NCBI RefSeq assembly: GCF_039526245.1
Contig: NZ_BAAAIV010000009.1
Location: 66,743-130,742, forward strand
Source: Arthrobacter_H rhombi
Lineage (GTDB): Bacteria > Actinomycetota > Actinomycetes > Actinomycetales > Micrococcaceae
Length of the DNA stretch: 64,000 nt
Direction of reading: 5' to 3'
The notes beneath the pieces are model-generated. The model was given only the letters and a program-made list of their open reading frames with translations. It was not told the origin of the DNA and made no database searches. Position numbers and translations under genes: made by a program. Positions 51,219 through 59,862 of the stretch are shown here, in pieces; the stretch's first letter is position 1, and each line of letters starts with the position of its first letter.

Positions 51219-54200
51219 TTACTTCTTGGTGAAGGTCACGACCTGGGCCTTCTGGCCCGTCTCGTTATGCAGGTGCAGGAAGAGGCCCTGCTCCTGGTTG
51301 TCCTTCTTCTTGGCCATCGCCATCTTCTTCGGGAAGGCGTTGCTGTAGTCCTGAACGTGTGCCGTGAGGGTCTGGCCCGGGAGGTCGGCGAATGCCGTGC
51401 CCGTTCCGGCTCCTTCGAACCACAGGTCAGGATCCACTGCGTTGTAGGCGACCCAGTCCGTGGAGTCGACCGGCACCTGGGCGCCGGACTCATCCGAGTT
51501 GTACTGGCTCCACGTGGTGACCCGGTACTGGATCTGGCCGGAGGATGCCTCCGTCATGCCCAGTGCCGCCAGCGAAACCGGCAGGCTGACCGTGTTCGTG
51601 TCGAACGTGTTGGAGTCCGTCTCGCCGGTCAGGCCGTTGGTCGGCCAGAGGTCGACCTGCTCGCCGGTCTTCAGGTTGTAGGTCGCAGCCAGATCCAGGT
51701 CGAGCTCGTCGATGTTCGAGTTGAACGTGACGAAGTCGGCCTTGTTGTCGCCGTTGACATCGATTTCCACGTCGATCTCCGTGCCGCCGGCCAGATGAGC
51801 CCAGTTGCCGAAGGTGCTGACGCCGATGTTCAACAAGCCGTCGGCGATCCCGTTGGAGGGGGCGTCGGAGGCTGCGCCGACATACTGCAGGTCCATGGCG
51901 CGAGCGCCCGGGATCTCGTCAGCGGACTTCGGGAGCTTGGAGCTGGAGGCACCGAGCTCGAAGGCGGAAACCAGCGACAGCACGCGCTCGTCGCCGTTGC
52001 CGACCAGCAGGCCCTTGCCCTTGAGCTTGACGTTGGCAGTGCTGGCGCCCTTCTTGGTCGAGATCGCCTTCTTGTTCACAGCCATGTCACTGGACGCCTT
52101 GGGGGCGGCCTGGACGGGAACCCGCAGGGCGGGCTGTCCCTTGGCGGTCAGCTCGACCCGACCGGTTGCGTCGGCCAGGTACTGGCGGTTCAAGCCCAAC
52201 TGCTGCTTGTCCATCGTCGGGTCCATGGTCTTGGCGAACTTCTTCGGATCGATGCTCAACGTGACCTTGACCTGCTTCGACTTGCCCGGCTGGACGCTGA
52301 CCCGGTCGGTGCTCAACGAGTACGTTGCACCGGGGATCGTCGTGGAGGGGACGTAGTCGACGCTGTAGTGCTGGGTCCACTTGGACTTGTTCTGCACCGT
52401 GATCGAACTGGTCTTCGTGACCTTCTTCTTGCCGAGCTCGATGACACCGAACGAGAGCGAGGTCAGGTCCGGGGCCTTGGTTGCGAAGGCAAAGGCCGGG
52501 GTCTTGATCGCGGCGTCGGCGATGACGCGGCCGGAGCCCACGCGGTTCGGCCCGTAGGTCTCCCCGTTGGCTGCCGTGACGTCTGCCGTGGCCGTGTTCA
52601 TCACGATGGACTTGACCTGGTACGCCGTGTAGTCGCCGGAACCGGCAACCAGGGCGGCAATGCCAGCAGTCAACGGGGTGGCCATCGAGGTTCCGGTCAT
52701 GACGGCCGGGCCATTGCCCGTGCCGACTCCCGCGGAGCCGATGAGCGTACCCGGTGCGGCGACGTCTGGTTTGACGATGCCGTTGGATCCGTGGACGCCA
52801 CGTGAGGAGCTGGAGTTCAGCGTATCCAGGGCGCCGGATTCACCGGATGCCGTGCCGATGAGTGCCTGGTCCAGCTGGACCTTCAAGGTGCCTGCCTCGG
52901 CGGCCGGGCGCAACTTCTCGGAGAAGTCCTTGTTGAACTGGATGCCCGGGATCGTGGCGTTGCCGGCGATCCCGGCGTCGAACACGTTGCGCGGCGAATC
53001 CAGGACGACGCCTGCGCCACCGGCTGCGGCGACGTTATTGAACCGCTGGCCCGAACCACAGGGGAACGCGCCGTTCTCTTCCCACTGCAGCCAGACCCAC
53101 TTGCCAGCGAAGTCGGTGCCGGACGGGAAGGCGTCGCAGCCGAACTTGTTCGAGGCGTCAGGGACCACGACGGTCCCGGTGAGCTGCTCTGCGGAGGCGG
53201 AACCGTAGTCGAAGTTCGCCGAGTACTGCCCGGAAGCGGAACCCGCAACATCGGCAGGAGCCAGGATCTTGGCGCCGTCGAGGGTGATCTTCGAACCGAC
53301 GGTGTTCGCGACGGTCAGCGATGACCGGGCGTTGCCGGGGGAGCCTCCCACATCGGTGACGTCACCGGCGTTGCCGGAGGCCACCACGGAGAGGATGCCC
53401 TGGGCGGCCAGTGCGTCAACGATGTCGTTCTCGGGATCTTCCACGGGGGAGTGGTCCGAGCCCAAGGACATGTTCACGATCTGGGCACGGTCACTGAAGT
53501 CGCCGTCGTTGTTCGGGTCCAGCACGTAGTCGAGGGCCTGGCCCACGACGTCCGAGGAGCCTTCGCAACCGAAGACGCGGATGCCCACGAGCTGGGCCTC
53601 CGGAGCGGAGCCGGGGCCGATCTTCATGGCCGCGACGTCCTTGGCGGAGAGCTTGCTGTAGTCGCCGGAGAAGGTCTTCCCCTCGGCGTCCACGCCGTAT
53701 CCGGCGGCGGTGCCGGAGACGTGGGTGCCGTGCCCGGCGGACGCGCAGTCCAGCGGGTTGGCGTCCGGCTTGGGAACCGGCTGGTAGGTGTCGGCCGTGG
53801 GGTCGGCATTGTAATCGTCGCCGACGAGGTCCCAACCGCCGATGAACTTGGCCGGATCGATCAGACCGGTGTTGGCCGCGGGCAACGCTACCGAGGCCTG
53901 TGCCTTCTTGTAGGCGGCGACGGTACCCGGGCCGCCGAAGTCTGCATGGGTGTAGTCGACGCCGGTGTCCAGGACGGCGATGGTGACGTCCTTGCCGGTC
54001 TCCTCCAACGCGGTCCACGCGTCGAGCGCCTTCGTGTCGACGACGGAGCCCTTGTTGGTCGGGGACTTCGGCACGACGGCCGTGATCTTCACGACGTCGG
54101 GTCGTTTCGACAATGCCCGCAAGGCATCTGCATCGCCGCGCAGGGCCACGCCCGGCAGTGAGTTTGTCGTGGTGTAGACGACCTCGGACTTCGAGGCCTT

Positions 54201-54578
54201 CGCCGCCGAGGCGCCTTGGGCCTTGATGTTCTTGCGGATCTGCTGGACCTTGGTCTTGTTCTTGACCGGCTTGGCCATGCCGCGGGCCACGCTGGAGGTT
54301 TGGGTGGCCGCAAAGGCGCCCTCGCCGCTGAACTGGACGTAGGCCGTGACCTCGCCCTTCTTGCTGACCATGGGGCCGGAGACCTTCAGGTCCTGCAAGG
54401 TCTTGATGTCCTGCTTGTTCAACGCAGAACCCCCGAATGCCTGGGCTTGGCTTCCGGGGGTGCTGTCGATATTTTTTGGCGAGGCGTTGGCCGGGACCGA
54501 CATGGTGGCAGCCAGGACGATTCCCGAGGCTGCCGCCACGACGGCCCGGGCAAGCCGGGGCCGGTGCGAGTGATTCAT
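51219..54578 (-). CDS. Secreted S8 subtilisin-like serine protease with PA domain, 1119 aa
   Basis: Large exported protease. Signal peptide at residues about 8-33 (Arg-rich start, AVVAAASGIVLAATMSVPANA). An inhibitor-I9-like propeptide is followed by the catalytic domain with Asp204 (AVLDTGVDYTHADFG), His283 (GHGTHVSGT) and Ser631 (MTGTSMATPLTAG). A protease-associated domain is inserted at about 440-575. The C-terminal 400 residues are beta-rich Fn3-like material, probably for cell-surface or substrate contact; no LPXTG anchor is seen. AAGGAG precedes ATG 54578; the longer frame to 54677 crosses the promoter. Confidence 0.93.
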   Translation of the reverse strand: MNHSHRPRLARAVVAAASGIVLAATMSVPANASPKNIDSTPGSQAQAFGGSALNKQDIKTLQDLKVSGPMVSKKGEVTAYVQFSGEGAFAATQTSSVARGMAKPVKNKTKVQQIRKNIKAQGASAAKASKSEVVYTTTNSLPGVALRGDADALRALSKRPDVVKITAVVPKSPTNKGSVVDTKALDAWTALEETGKDVTIAVLDTGVDYTHADFGGPGTVAAYKKAQASVALPAANTGLIDPAKFIGGWDLVGDDYNADPTADTYQPVPKPDANPLDCASAGHGTHVSGTAAGYGVDAEGKTFSGDYSKLSAKDVAAMKIGPGSAPEAQLVGIRVFGCEGSSDVVGQALDYVLDPNNDGDFSDRAQIVNMSLGSDHSPVEDPENDIVDALAAQGILSVVASGNAGDVTDVGGSPGNARSSLTVANTVGSKITLDGAKILAPADVAGSASGQYSANFDYGSASAEQLTGTVVVPDASNKFGCDAFPSGTDFAGKWVWLQWEENGAFPCGSGQRFNNVAAAGGAGVVLDSPRNVFDAGIAGNATIPGIQFNKDFSEKLRPAAEAGTLKVQLDQALIGTASGESGALDTLNSSSSRGVHGSNGIVKPDVAAPGTLIGSAGVGTGNGPAVMTGTSMATPLTAGIAALVAGSGDYTAYQVKSIVMNTATADVTAANGETYGPNRVGSGRVIADAAIKTPAFAFATKAPDLTSLSFGVIELGKKKVTKTSSITVQNKSKWTQHYSVDYVPSTTIPGATYSLSTDRVSVQPGKSKQVKVTLSIDPKKFAKTMDPTMDKQQLGLNRQYLADATGRVELTAKGQPALRVPVQAAPKASSDMAVNKKAISTKKGASTANVKLKGKGLLVGNGDERVLSLVSAFELGASSSKLPKSADEIPGARAMDLQYVGAASDAPSNGIADGLLNIGVSTFGNWAHLAGGTEIDVEIDVNGDNKADFVTFNSNIDELDLDLAATYNLKTGEQVDLWPTNGLTGETDSNTFDTNTVSLPVSLAALGMTEASSGQIQYRVTTWSQYNSDESGAQVPVDSTDWVAYNAVDPDLWFEGAGTGTAFADLPGQTLTAHVQDYSNAFPKKMAMAKKKDNQEQGLFLHLHNETGQKAQVVTFTKK

Positions 54579-54954
54579 GATGCTCCTTGTAACCGATTGG
54601 GCGGTTTGGGGCACCGTTGGGGCGAATACCCCCGTGCGCCCCACGCCATAGCCTAAGTGACTGCAGTCACAAGTCAAGGACTTGCTTTACAGTTCTTCAG
54701 GGCGTGGGACGCCCAATAGTTGACAACGATTGGCGGTCAAATCCGGCCTGCGGCAGTCGTGGCGGCGGGCAGATGCTGGGGCCGAACGCCGGGCGCCGGA
54801 ACTCTGTCGAAAGCGTCGCCCGGCAGAGGCGGGGCGAAACGTCGACGGAGTCCATTTTGCAAACATCAGTCGACCTGCTGTCACATCACCCGATCGAGAG
54901 TGAAGCATTCCGAAAGTTCACCGGACCGGGAGGACTGGGGCTGCGCGTGGACAG
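54579..54954. other. Gap upstream of the subtilase gene
   Basis: No gene was recognised. It contains the subtilase promoter and dyad at 54650-54677. The remainder (54700-54950) has open frames on both strands without family resemblance or ribosome sites. Confidence 0.55.
54650..54677 (-). promoter_or_regulatory. Promoter TTGACT-N16-TAGGCT with perfect dyad GTGACTGCAGTCAC in the spacer
   Basis: On the minus strand the -35 is at 54672-54677 and the -10 at 54650-54655, about 72 bp before the subtilase start codon. The 14-bp palindrome at 54657-54670 fills the spacer, an arrangement expected for a repressor site. No candidate regulator gene is adjacent. Confidence 0.65.
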
Positions 54955-54995
54955 AAAAAAAGTGGGAGCAGCGCCGCGCTGGCGTTGCTCCCACT
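54955..54995 (-). terminator. Rho-independent terminator after pdxK
   Basis: Read on the minus strand: stem of 15 bp (54981-54995 with 54961-54975, one wobble), five-base loop, then a T-tract (complement of the A run 54955-54961). It starts 20 bp after the kinase stop codon. Confidence 0.9.
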
Positions 54996-55014
54996 GGAGG
55001 GGGTGGTCCGTAGA

Positions 55015-55842
55015 TCAGGCGCTGGCGCCACCCTGCCAGAGTGCATCGAAGGGGGCGTGCGATGCCACACGATGCTCGATGCCGGCTGTGACAAAGGCCT
55101 TGGCGGTGCGTGCGGCCTCCAGTGCCGTCGCGCCCTTGGCCAGTTCCGCGGTGATCGCCGCGGCCAGGGAGCAGCCGGCTCCGGAGACGGCGACCTCGCC
55201 GATCTTGGGCGCCGAGAGGATTTCGGTGGTGGTTCCGTCGTGGAACACGTCGACTGCCTCGGATCCGGCGAGTCGGACTCCGCCCTTGGCGAGCACCGCG
55301 GCGCCGCTGGCTTCATGGATGATGCGTGCGGCGCGCTCGAGGTCCTCGGCGGTGGAAATGGTGATGCCGGAGAGCGACTCTGCCTCGAAGTGGTTCGGGG
55401 TGACGAAAGTGGCCAGTGGCAGCAACGTGGACTTCAGTGCCTGGTCGGTGTCCAGCGCGTGTCCGGGCTCCTGCCCCTTGCAGATGAGCACGGGGTCCAG
55501 GACCACGTTCTTCCATCCCTGGGAGCGCAGCGCAGTAGCAACCGTGTCGATCGTTGCCGGGCTGCCCATCATGCCCAGCTTCACGGTATCGAGCTGGCCG
55601 GCGTAGCAGGACTGGATGGCCTCGAGCTGGTCGGCAATGACCTGGGTGTCCACGGGGGTGAATCGGTGGTCCCAGTTCTGCTTCGGGTCGAAGGCGACAA
55701 TGCACGTCAGGGCCGTGATGCCGAAGACCCCGAGCTGTTGGAAGGTCTTCAGGTCCGCTTGGGCACCGGCCCCGCCGGTGGCCTCGGAACCGGCGATGGT
55801 CAGGGTGATGGCCGGGGAGGACTGCTGTTGCGTGGAAGTCAT
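55015..55842 (-). CDS. pdxK: Pyridoxine/pyridoxal kinase of the ThiD-like (PdxK) family, 275 aa
   Basis: Ribokinase-fold kinase phosphorylating B6 vitamers or hydroxymethylpyrimidine. TIAGSEATGGAGAQADLKTF and VSGAGCSLAAA (anion hole with catalytic Cys/Asp loop) are family motifs. The segment ITALTCIVAFDPKQNWDHRF and KNVVLDPVLICKG resemble the Gram-positive PdxK branch more than true ThiD, which has a TAQNT-type loop there. Second gene after a TetR regulator with a 4-bp overlap; ends at a terminator. ThiD-type activity remains possible, as some members are bifunctional. Confidence 0.85.
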   Translation of the reverse strand: MTSTQQQSSPAITLTIAGSEATGGAGAQADLKTFQQLGVFGITALTCIVAFDPKQNWDHRFTPVDTQVIADQLEAIQSCYAGQLDTVKLGMMGSPATIDTVATALRSQGWKNVVLDPVLICKGQEPGHALDTDQALKSTLLPLATFVTPNHFEAESLSGITISTAEDLERAARIIHEASGAAVLAKGGVRLAGSEAVDVFHDGTTTEILSAPKIGEVAVSGAGCSLAAAITAELAKGATALEAARTAKAFVTAGIEHRVASHAPFDALWQGGASA

Positions 55843-56516
55843 GATCCCATTTTAGGACGCTTTTCGACGGGTTCGCTTTCCACGGTGCGCACGACGCCGA
55901 TGACGTCGTCGACGATGTGCCGGACCACGGGAAGCCGGGAGAGGACCGCCAGCCGCGCCATCAAGGAGGCGGCGTTGGCCGCCAGGCGCCGACTGCGCTC
56001 GGCACCGGGGGAGCGGTCATAGGCCCAGAAGATCACCAGGCCGCGCTGGACAAGCCAGAGCAATTCAGGCAAGTCATCGCGGATGGCGGCGGGTGGTTGG
56101 GGCAGCGAAGCCGTGACCGCATGGCGCCACAGGGCGAATTCCTTCGCGCGCGAGATATCCGATGCCTCATCGTCGCCTGTGGCGGCGCGCAGCAGCACGG
56201 TCCCGCAAGCGTGGAACGGGGCCAGTACATCCAGCGCCGCGTCGAGTACGGCCTGGATGTTGTCCCGCAGGTTGTTCCCCGAGCGAAGCCGCGGCCGGGC
56301 GGAACGCACCTGGGCGTCGACGAGCTCGCGGGCCAACTCGCGGACCAGGTCTTCCTTGGACGGAAAGTAGTAGTAGGCGTTACCGAGGGAGAGCCCGGAT
56401 TCGGCAGCGATGGCACGCATCGTGGTGCCGCGATACCCGTTGCGCGCGAAGAGCTCGACTGCGGCGTTTTGGATGCGGGCCCGTGTTTCGGCGGACTTTG
56501 CCGACTTCGTTTCCAT
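55839..56516 (-). CDS. TetR-family regulator, 225 aa
   Basis: Helix-turn-helix at residues about 12-55 (IQNAAVELFARNGYRGTTM, then SGLSLGNAYYYFPSKEDLV) and an all-helical effector domain. AAGGA precedes ATG 56516, and the frame above it is rejected because it crosses a clear promoter/operator. It is co-transcribed with pdxK (4-bp overlap). The 16-bp palindrome in its promoter suggests autoregulation. Similar regulators respond to fatty-acid or lipid-like ligands; the ligand is unknown here. Confidence 0.9.
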   Translation of the reverse strand: METKSAKSAETRARIQNAAVELFARNGYRGTTMRAIAAESGLSLGNAYYYFPSKEDLVRELARELVDAQVRSARPRLRSGNNLRDNIQAVLDAALDVLAPFHACGTVLLRAATGDDEASDISRAKEFALWRHAVTASLPQPPAAIRDDLPELLWLVQRGLVIFWAYDRSPGAERSRRLAANAASLMARLAVLSRLPVVRHIVDDVIGVVRTVESEPVEKRPKMGS

Positions 56517-56546
56517 GGATTCCTTGTAACGGAGAGGATTTTGACC

Positions 56547-56574
56547 AGTATATTCACTTTTGAACATGTTCAAA
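56547..56574 (-). promoter_or_regulatory. tetR-pdxK promoter with 16-bp palindrome TTTGAACATGTTCAAA
   Basis: The perfect palindrome spans 56559-56574, 43 bp before the tetR start codon. On the minus strand it overlaps a TTTGAA/TTGAAC -35, with TATACT as -10 at 56547-56552 (spacing 15-16). Binding of the TetR dimer would block this promoter. Confidence 0.75.
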
Positions 56575-56579
56575 TAGTT

Positions 56580-56746
56580 GATCCGCATTCCGGCGTGGAC
56601 ATTCCCGGACCGGAGCGGCTGCCGCGGACACCGCCGTCGTACTCCGTGGGAGAATGGGACCGTCAAGTGCTAATACAGCGGGCGGCGACACCGGGGAAAC
56701 CCGGGAACCACGCCTGGCGAACCACTTCCAGAATGGAAAAAACTTC
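56580..56746 (+). promoter_or_regulatory. Leader of the queuosine-precursor transporter gene, structured
   Basis: The leader contains a GNRA-capped hairpin, CCGGG-GAAA-CCCGG (56691-56704), and a small hairpin TTCCA-GAA-TGGAA just before the start codon that includes part of the ribosome site, followed by an A-rich AAAAACTT. A queuosine-pathway riboswitch would make sense here, but no known preQ1 class consensus could be matched by eye. Confidence 0.3.
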
Positions 56747-57475
56747 ATGCATGCCACCTCCGGCGACCCCACCAACACCCTGCCCGCGAAACCTGCGGAC
56801 CGGCGCCTCCGCCAGGCGGCCTACGCCTCCGCCGGCAGCCCCTACTTCTCGGCCGTCCTGGCCCTGATGGCCGTGGTGGTCATCCTCTCCAACATCGGGG
56901 CCACCAAGGGCGTCACGTTTGGCCCCATCATCACCGATGGCGGGTTCTTCCTGTTCCCCTTGGCCTACATCCTCGGTGACGTGGTCAGCGAGGTCTATGG
57001 GTTCAAGGCAGCCCGCCGGTCGATCATCATCACGTTCCTGCTGGCCGCCTTCGCCTCCTTCTGCTTCTGGGTCATCATCACGTTGCCCGCCGCCGACTGG
57101 TACACGGGCCAGGCAGCCCTGGAACAGACACTGGGCCCGGTATGGCAGATCGTCGCTGCCTCGCTGTGCGGCTTCCTGGTGGGACAGACGCTGAACTCCT
57201 ATGTGCTGGTACGCATGAAGGACCGGTTGGGGGAGAAGGGCCTTGTGGGACGGCTCATGGGCTCAACAGGCGTGGGCGAATTCGCCGACACCCTGATCTT
57301 CTGCTCGATCGCCGCTACCGTCATCGGGATTTCGACGGTGCCCGAATTCGTGAACTACGTCCTGGTGGGCTTCATCTACAAGACGGGCGTCGAATTCCTG
57401 TTCGTGCCGATCACCACCCGGGTCATCCGCTGGTTCAAGCGCCGTGAACCCACCTACGGCGTGGCCAACGGCTGA
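56747..57475 (+). CDS. Queuosine precursor transporter (YhhQ/QPTR family), 242 aa
   Basis: Membrane transporter of about six segments that imports queuine or preQ0/preQ1. The family core is clear: VVVILSNIGATKGVTFGP, FPLAYILGDVVSEVYGFKAAR and the conserved acidic GEFADTLIFCSIA. Start at ATG 56747 is the last good one before homology begins; the frame is open upstream. tgt lies 2.4 kb away, and no queCDE biosynthesis genes are in the window, suggesting salvage of a preformed base. Confidence 0.92.
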   Translation: MHATSGDPTNTLPAKPADRRLRQAAYASAGSPYFSAVLALMAVVVILSNIGATKGVTFGPIITDGGFFLFPLAYILGDVVSEVYGFKAARRSIIITFLLAAFASFCFWVIITLPAADWYTGQAALEQTLGPVWQIVAASLCGFLVGQTLNSYVLVRMKDRLGEKGLVGRLMGSTGVGEFADTLIFCSIAATVIGISTVPEFVNYVLVGFIYKTGVEFLFVPITTRVIRWFKRREPTYGVANG

Positions 57476-57499
57476 TCAGGCACCGCTAGGGTGGAACCC

Positions 57500-58189
57500 A
57501 TGGATCCGCAGGACGCACCGTTGTTGACCGCACGCGGCCTGGTCGCCGGATACGGGGACTTCGAGGTGTGCGGTCCGTTGGACCTGGTCTTCGACCGGGG
57601 CGACGCGCTGGGGATCGTCGGGCTCAACGCCGCCGGTAAATCCACGCTGTTGCGCACCCTGATCGGGCGCCAGCCGCCGGTCTCGGGCCGGGCTGCCGTC
57701 CTGGGCGTCTTCGCTGACGACACCTCCCACGTCCACCGCCGGCTGGTTTCCGCGGTCTTCGACGAGGACGCCTTCTTCGACTCGCTGACCGTCGAGGAGC
57801 ACCTGCAACTAATCGTCTCCGGACACGGCGTGCCCGACGGGCAGGAAGCCGTCGACCGGGAACTGGAATTCTTCGAACTGACCGCGGCACGCAACGCCCT
57901 GCCGGGCGCACTGTCCTCCGGCCAGCGCCGCCGCCTGCTGCTGGCTGCCGGCTTGATCCGGCCAGCCGAACTCCTGGTCCTCGATGAACCGGAACAACGA
58001 TTGGACCCGCCGATGAGGGCCCAGCTTGCGGTACGCCTGCGTGCACGCATCGACAACGGTGGGGCTGTCCTGCTCGTGACCCATGACGCCGTGCTGCTCA
58101 CCACGGTGGTGGACCGGTGCCTGATCGTCGGGGACGGGCTGCGCTTTGCCAGCGCCGCCGAGGGCGCCGCGGCGATCGGCGGCCCATGA
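57500..58189 (+). CDS. ABC transporter ATP-binding protein, 229 aa
   Basis: Single nucleotide-binding domain: Walker A GLNAAGKST, signature ALSSGQRRRLLLAAGL (non-canonical SSGQ), Walker B LLVLDEPEQRLD and switch His in LLVTHDAVLL. Short for an importer subunit and typical of exporter-type two-gene systems. ATG 57500 has AGGGTGG six bases upstream; GTG 57491 also fits. Overlaps the next membrane-protein gene by ATGA, so the two form one transporter. Confidence 0.9.
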   Translation: MDPQDAPLLTARGLVAGYGDFEVCGPLDLVFDRGDALGIVGLNAAGKSTLLRTLIGRQPPVSGRAAVLGVFADDTSHVHRRLVSAVFDEDAFFDSLTVEEHLQLIVSGHGVPDGQEAVDRELEFFELTAARNALPGALSSGQRRRLLLAAGLIRPAELLVLDEPEQRLDPPMRAQLAVRLRARIDNGGAVLLVTHDAVLLTTVVDRCLIVGDGLRFASAAEGAAAIGGP

Positions 58190-59862
58190 GTGTCTGGCCC
58201 GGTGCGCCCAGTGGGCAGCCCGCGCTGCCGGCCTGGGTTCCTGCCGGGCCACCGACGGATTTTAATCCGGCAACCGTCACGCGGCGACTGGACCGGGAAC
58301 GTCGGCGTACCGAGCGTTTCGAACGGTGGAACGACATCTACATCGGGGTACTCGGGGCCGTCGTCCTGATGGCCTACGTTCTCGGGCTGGTCCAGTTCCT
58401 GGCCCAGGGGCTGCGTGATTCCGCCGCGGCAGGAATCGTCCGGGACGGTGTTGCGGTGGTGCCGGCCAACGACGCCGTCTCGGCATTGCTGGCGATCGCC
58501 TTACTGGGTGTTGCCGGGCTGTTGACGAGCCTGGGCCCCGTCGCGGTGGACCGGGCGCAGGGGCTCTGGTGGCTGTCCCTGCCCGTGGACCGGGGGCCGA
58601 TGTTGTCGCGGCGGCTGCGCACCCGCCTCGCCTGGGTCTTCGCCGGTGGTGCCGCTGCCTGGCTACCCCTGGGGCTCTCCGCCGGCACCGCCGGCCCGTT
58701 CGGATATACGGGACCTCCGCTGGCCGAACTCGTCGCCGGGTGCGCGACGTTGGGGCTGGAATTCGTGGTGCTCGCCCTGATGGCCGCCGGGGCCCAGACC
58801 GCCAGGATCCGCCGTGGCTTTGCCCGGACGCTCACGGTGGCCGGGGTGCTGCTGGTACTGGCCTATGCCATCGACGCCGTTTCCCGGGCGACCGGTGCCA
58901 CGAACTCGCCGTTTGCCGGGCTCTGGTCCGCGCTTCCGTCCGCCTGGCCGGCCGCAGGCGGCTGGCTGGCACCGGGGATCCTGGCGGTGGCCGTCGTCGT
59001 TGGATGGCTGCTGGTGTGCCCGCGCCTGGACCGGATCCGCACCTCGGACTTGCTCGACGCCGGCGGCATCAGCGGCCAGGCGGTGGACTCGGTGGCACTG
59101 CTGGACGTCAGGTCGCTGGCCCGATCCTTCTCCCGGGGGCCGCGCCGGAGCTCCCATGTCCGGGATGCCTGGGCGCGGCTGCTGCCGGCACGCTTCGGCG
59201 GGTCGCCGGTGGCGGCCCTGTTGCGGGCCGAAGCGCTGGTGCTGCTGCGTACCGGCACCGTCTGGGCCCGGTTGCTGGCCAGCCTGGCCCTGCTGGCCGG
59301 GACGGTGACTGCGCACGGAGGCGGCTCCGCCGTCGTGCTCTGCGTGGCGACTGCACTCTCGGGGATCCTGGCCGCCCAGGCGGCGGGAGCCGCCGCTTCC
59401 GAAGCGGCACGTGTGCCGGGGCTGGACGCCCTGCTTCCCCTGGACTCCGGCGCGGCGCGACGGGCGCATGGCCTGCTGCCGGGCCTGGTCCTGGTCCTGT
59501 GGGGCGCGTTGGCCGGGGCCCTGCTGGGCTGGGCCACTGCCGGCCCGGAGGCACCCGGAGACGCGGCGCTGCTGGTCGCCATCGGTGCGTTGTGCGGTAT
59601 CGGGCTGGCCGGGGGATCGATGCGCATGGCCTACCGCCCCGAACTGGATTGGGAATCGGTGCTGCAGCGCCAGGTCCTCGGCAAGGGCGGCGGACCGGTG
59701 ATCCGTCATGCGGTGCACGGCATGGAACTGGTGCTGATCGCGTTGGTACCCCTGGGGGTGGCCCTGCTGCTGGCGCCCATTCCGGTGGTGCTGCTGGCGG
59801 TCGCCGCCGGCGTCGGGGTGGGCGGCTGGTTCGCCGGGACCTACCGTTCCGAAGCGCCCTAG
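58186..59862 (+). CDS. DUF6297-like membrane protein, ABC permease partner, 558 aa
   Basis: About 10-12 hydrophobic segments in two halves with a charged N-terminal region (residues 25-50, Arg/Glu-rich). The arrangement, including LDRERRRTERFERWND before the first membrane segment, matches the actinobacterial DUF6297 family found beside single ABC ATPases. Probably the membrane part of an exporter with the preceding gene, to which it is translationally coupled. Substrate unknown. It shares a CTAG with the tgt gene: stop codons of the convergent genes overlap by all but two bases. Confidence 0.82.
   Translation: MSVWPGAPSGQPALPAWVPAGPPTDFNPATVTRRLDRERRRTERFERWNDIYIGVLGAVVLMAYVLGLVQFLAQGLRDSAAAGIVRDGVAVVPANDAVSALLAIALLGVAGLLTSLGPVAVDRAQGLWWLSLPVDRGPMLSRRLRTRLAWVFAGGAAAWLPLGLSAGTAGPFGYTGPPLAELVAGCATLGLEFVVLALMAAGAQTARIRRGFARTLTVAGVLLVLAYAIDAVSRATGATNSPFAGLWSALPSAWPAAGGWLAPGILAVAVVVGWLLVCPRLDRIRTSDLLDAGGISGQAVDSVALLDVRSLARSFSRGPRRSSHVRDAWARLLPARFGGSPVAALLRAEALVLLRTGTVWARLLASLALLAGTVTAHGGGSAVVLCVATALSGILAAQAAGAAASEAARVPGLDALLPLDSGAARRAHGLLPGLVLVLWGALAGALLGWATAGPEAPGDAALLVAIGALCGIGLAGGSMRMAYRPELDWESVLQRQVLGKGGGPVIRHAVHGMELVLIALVPLGVALLLAPIPVVLLAVAAGVGVGGWFAGTYRSEAP

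Noticed and set aside
54660..55014. Small protein gene upstream of the subtilase
   Set aside because: Open frames cross the subtilase promoter and the pdxK terminator and have no plausible start.
56640..56746. preQ1 riboswitch before the queuosine transporter
   Set aside because: Hairpins and an A-rich tail are present, but the class I or II pseudoknot pairing could not be drawn; kept only as a low-confidence structured leader.
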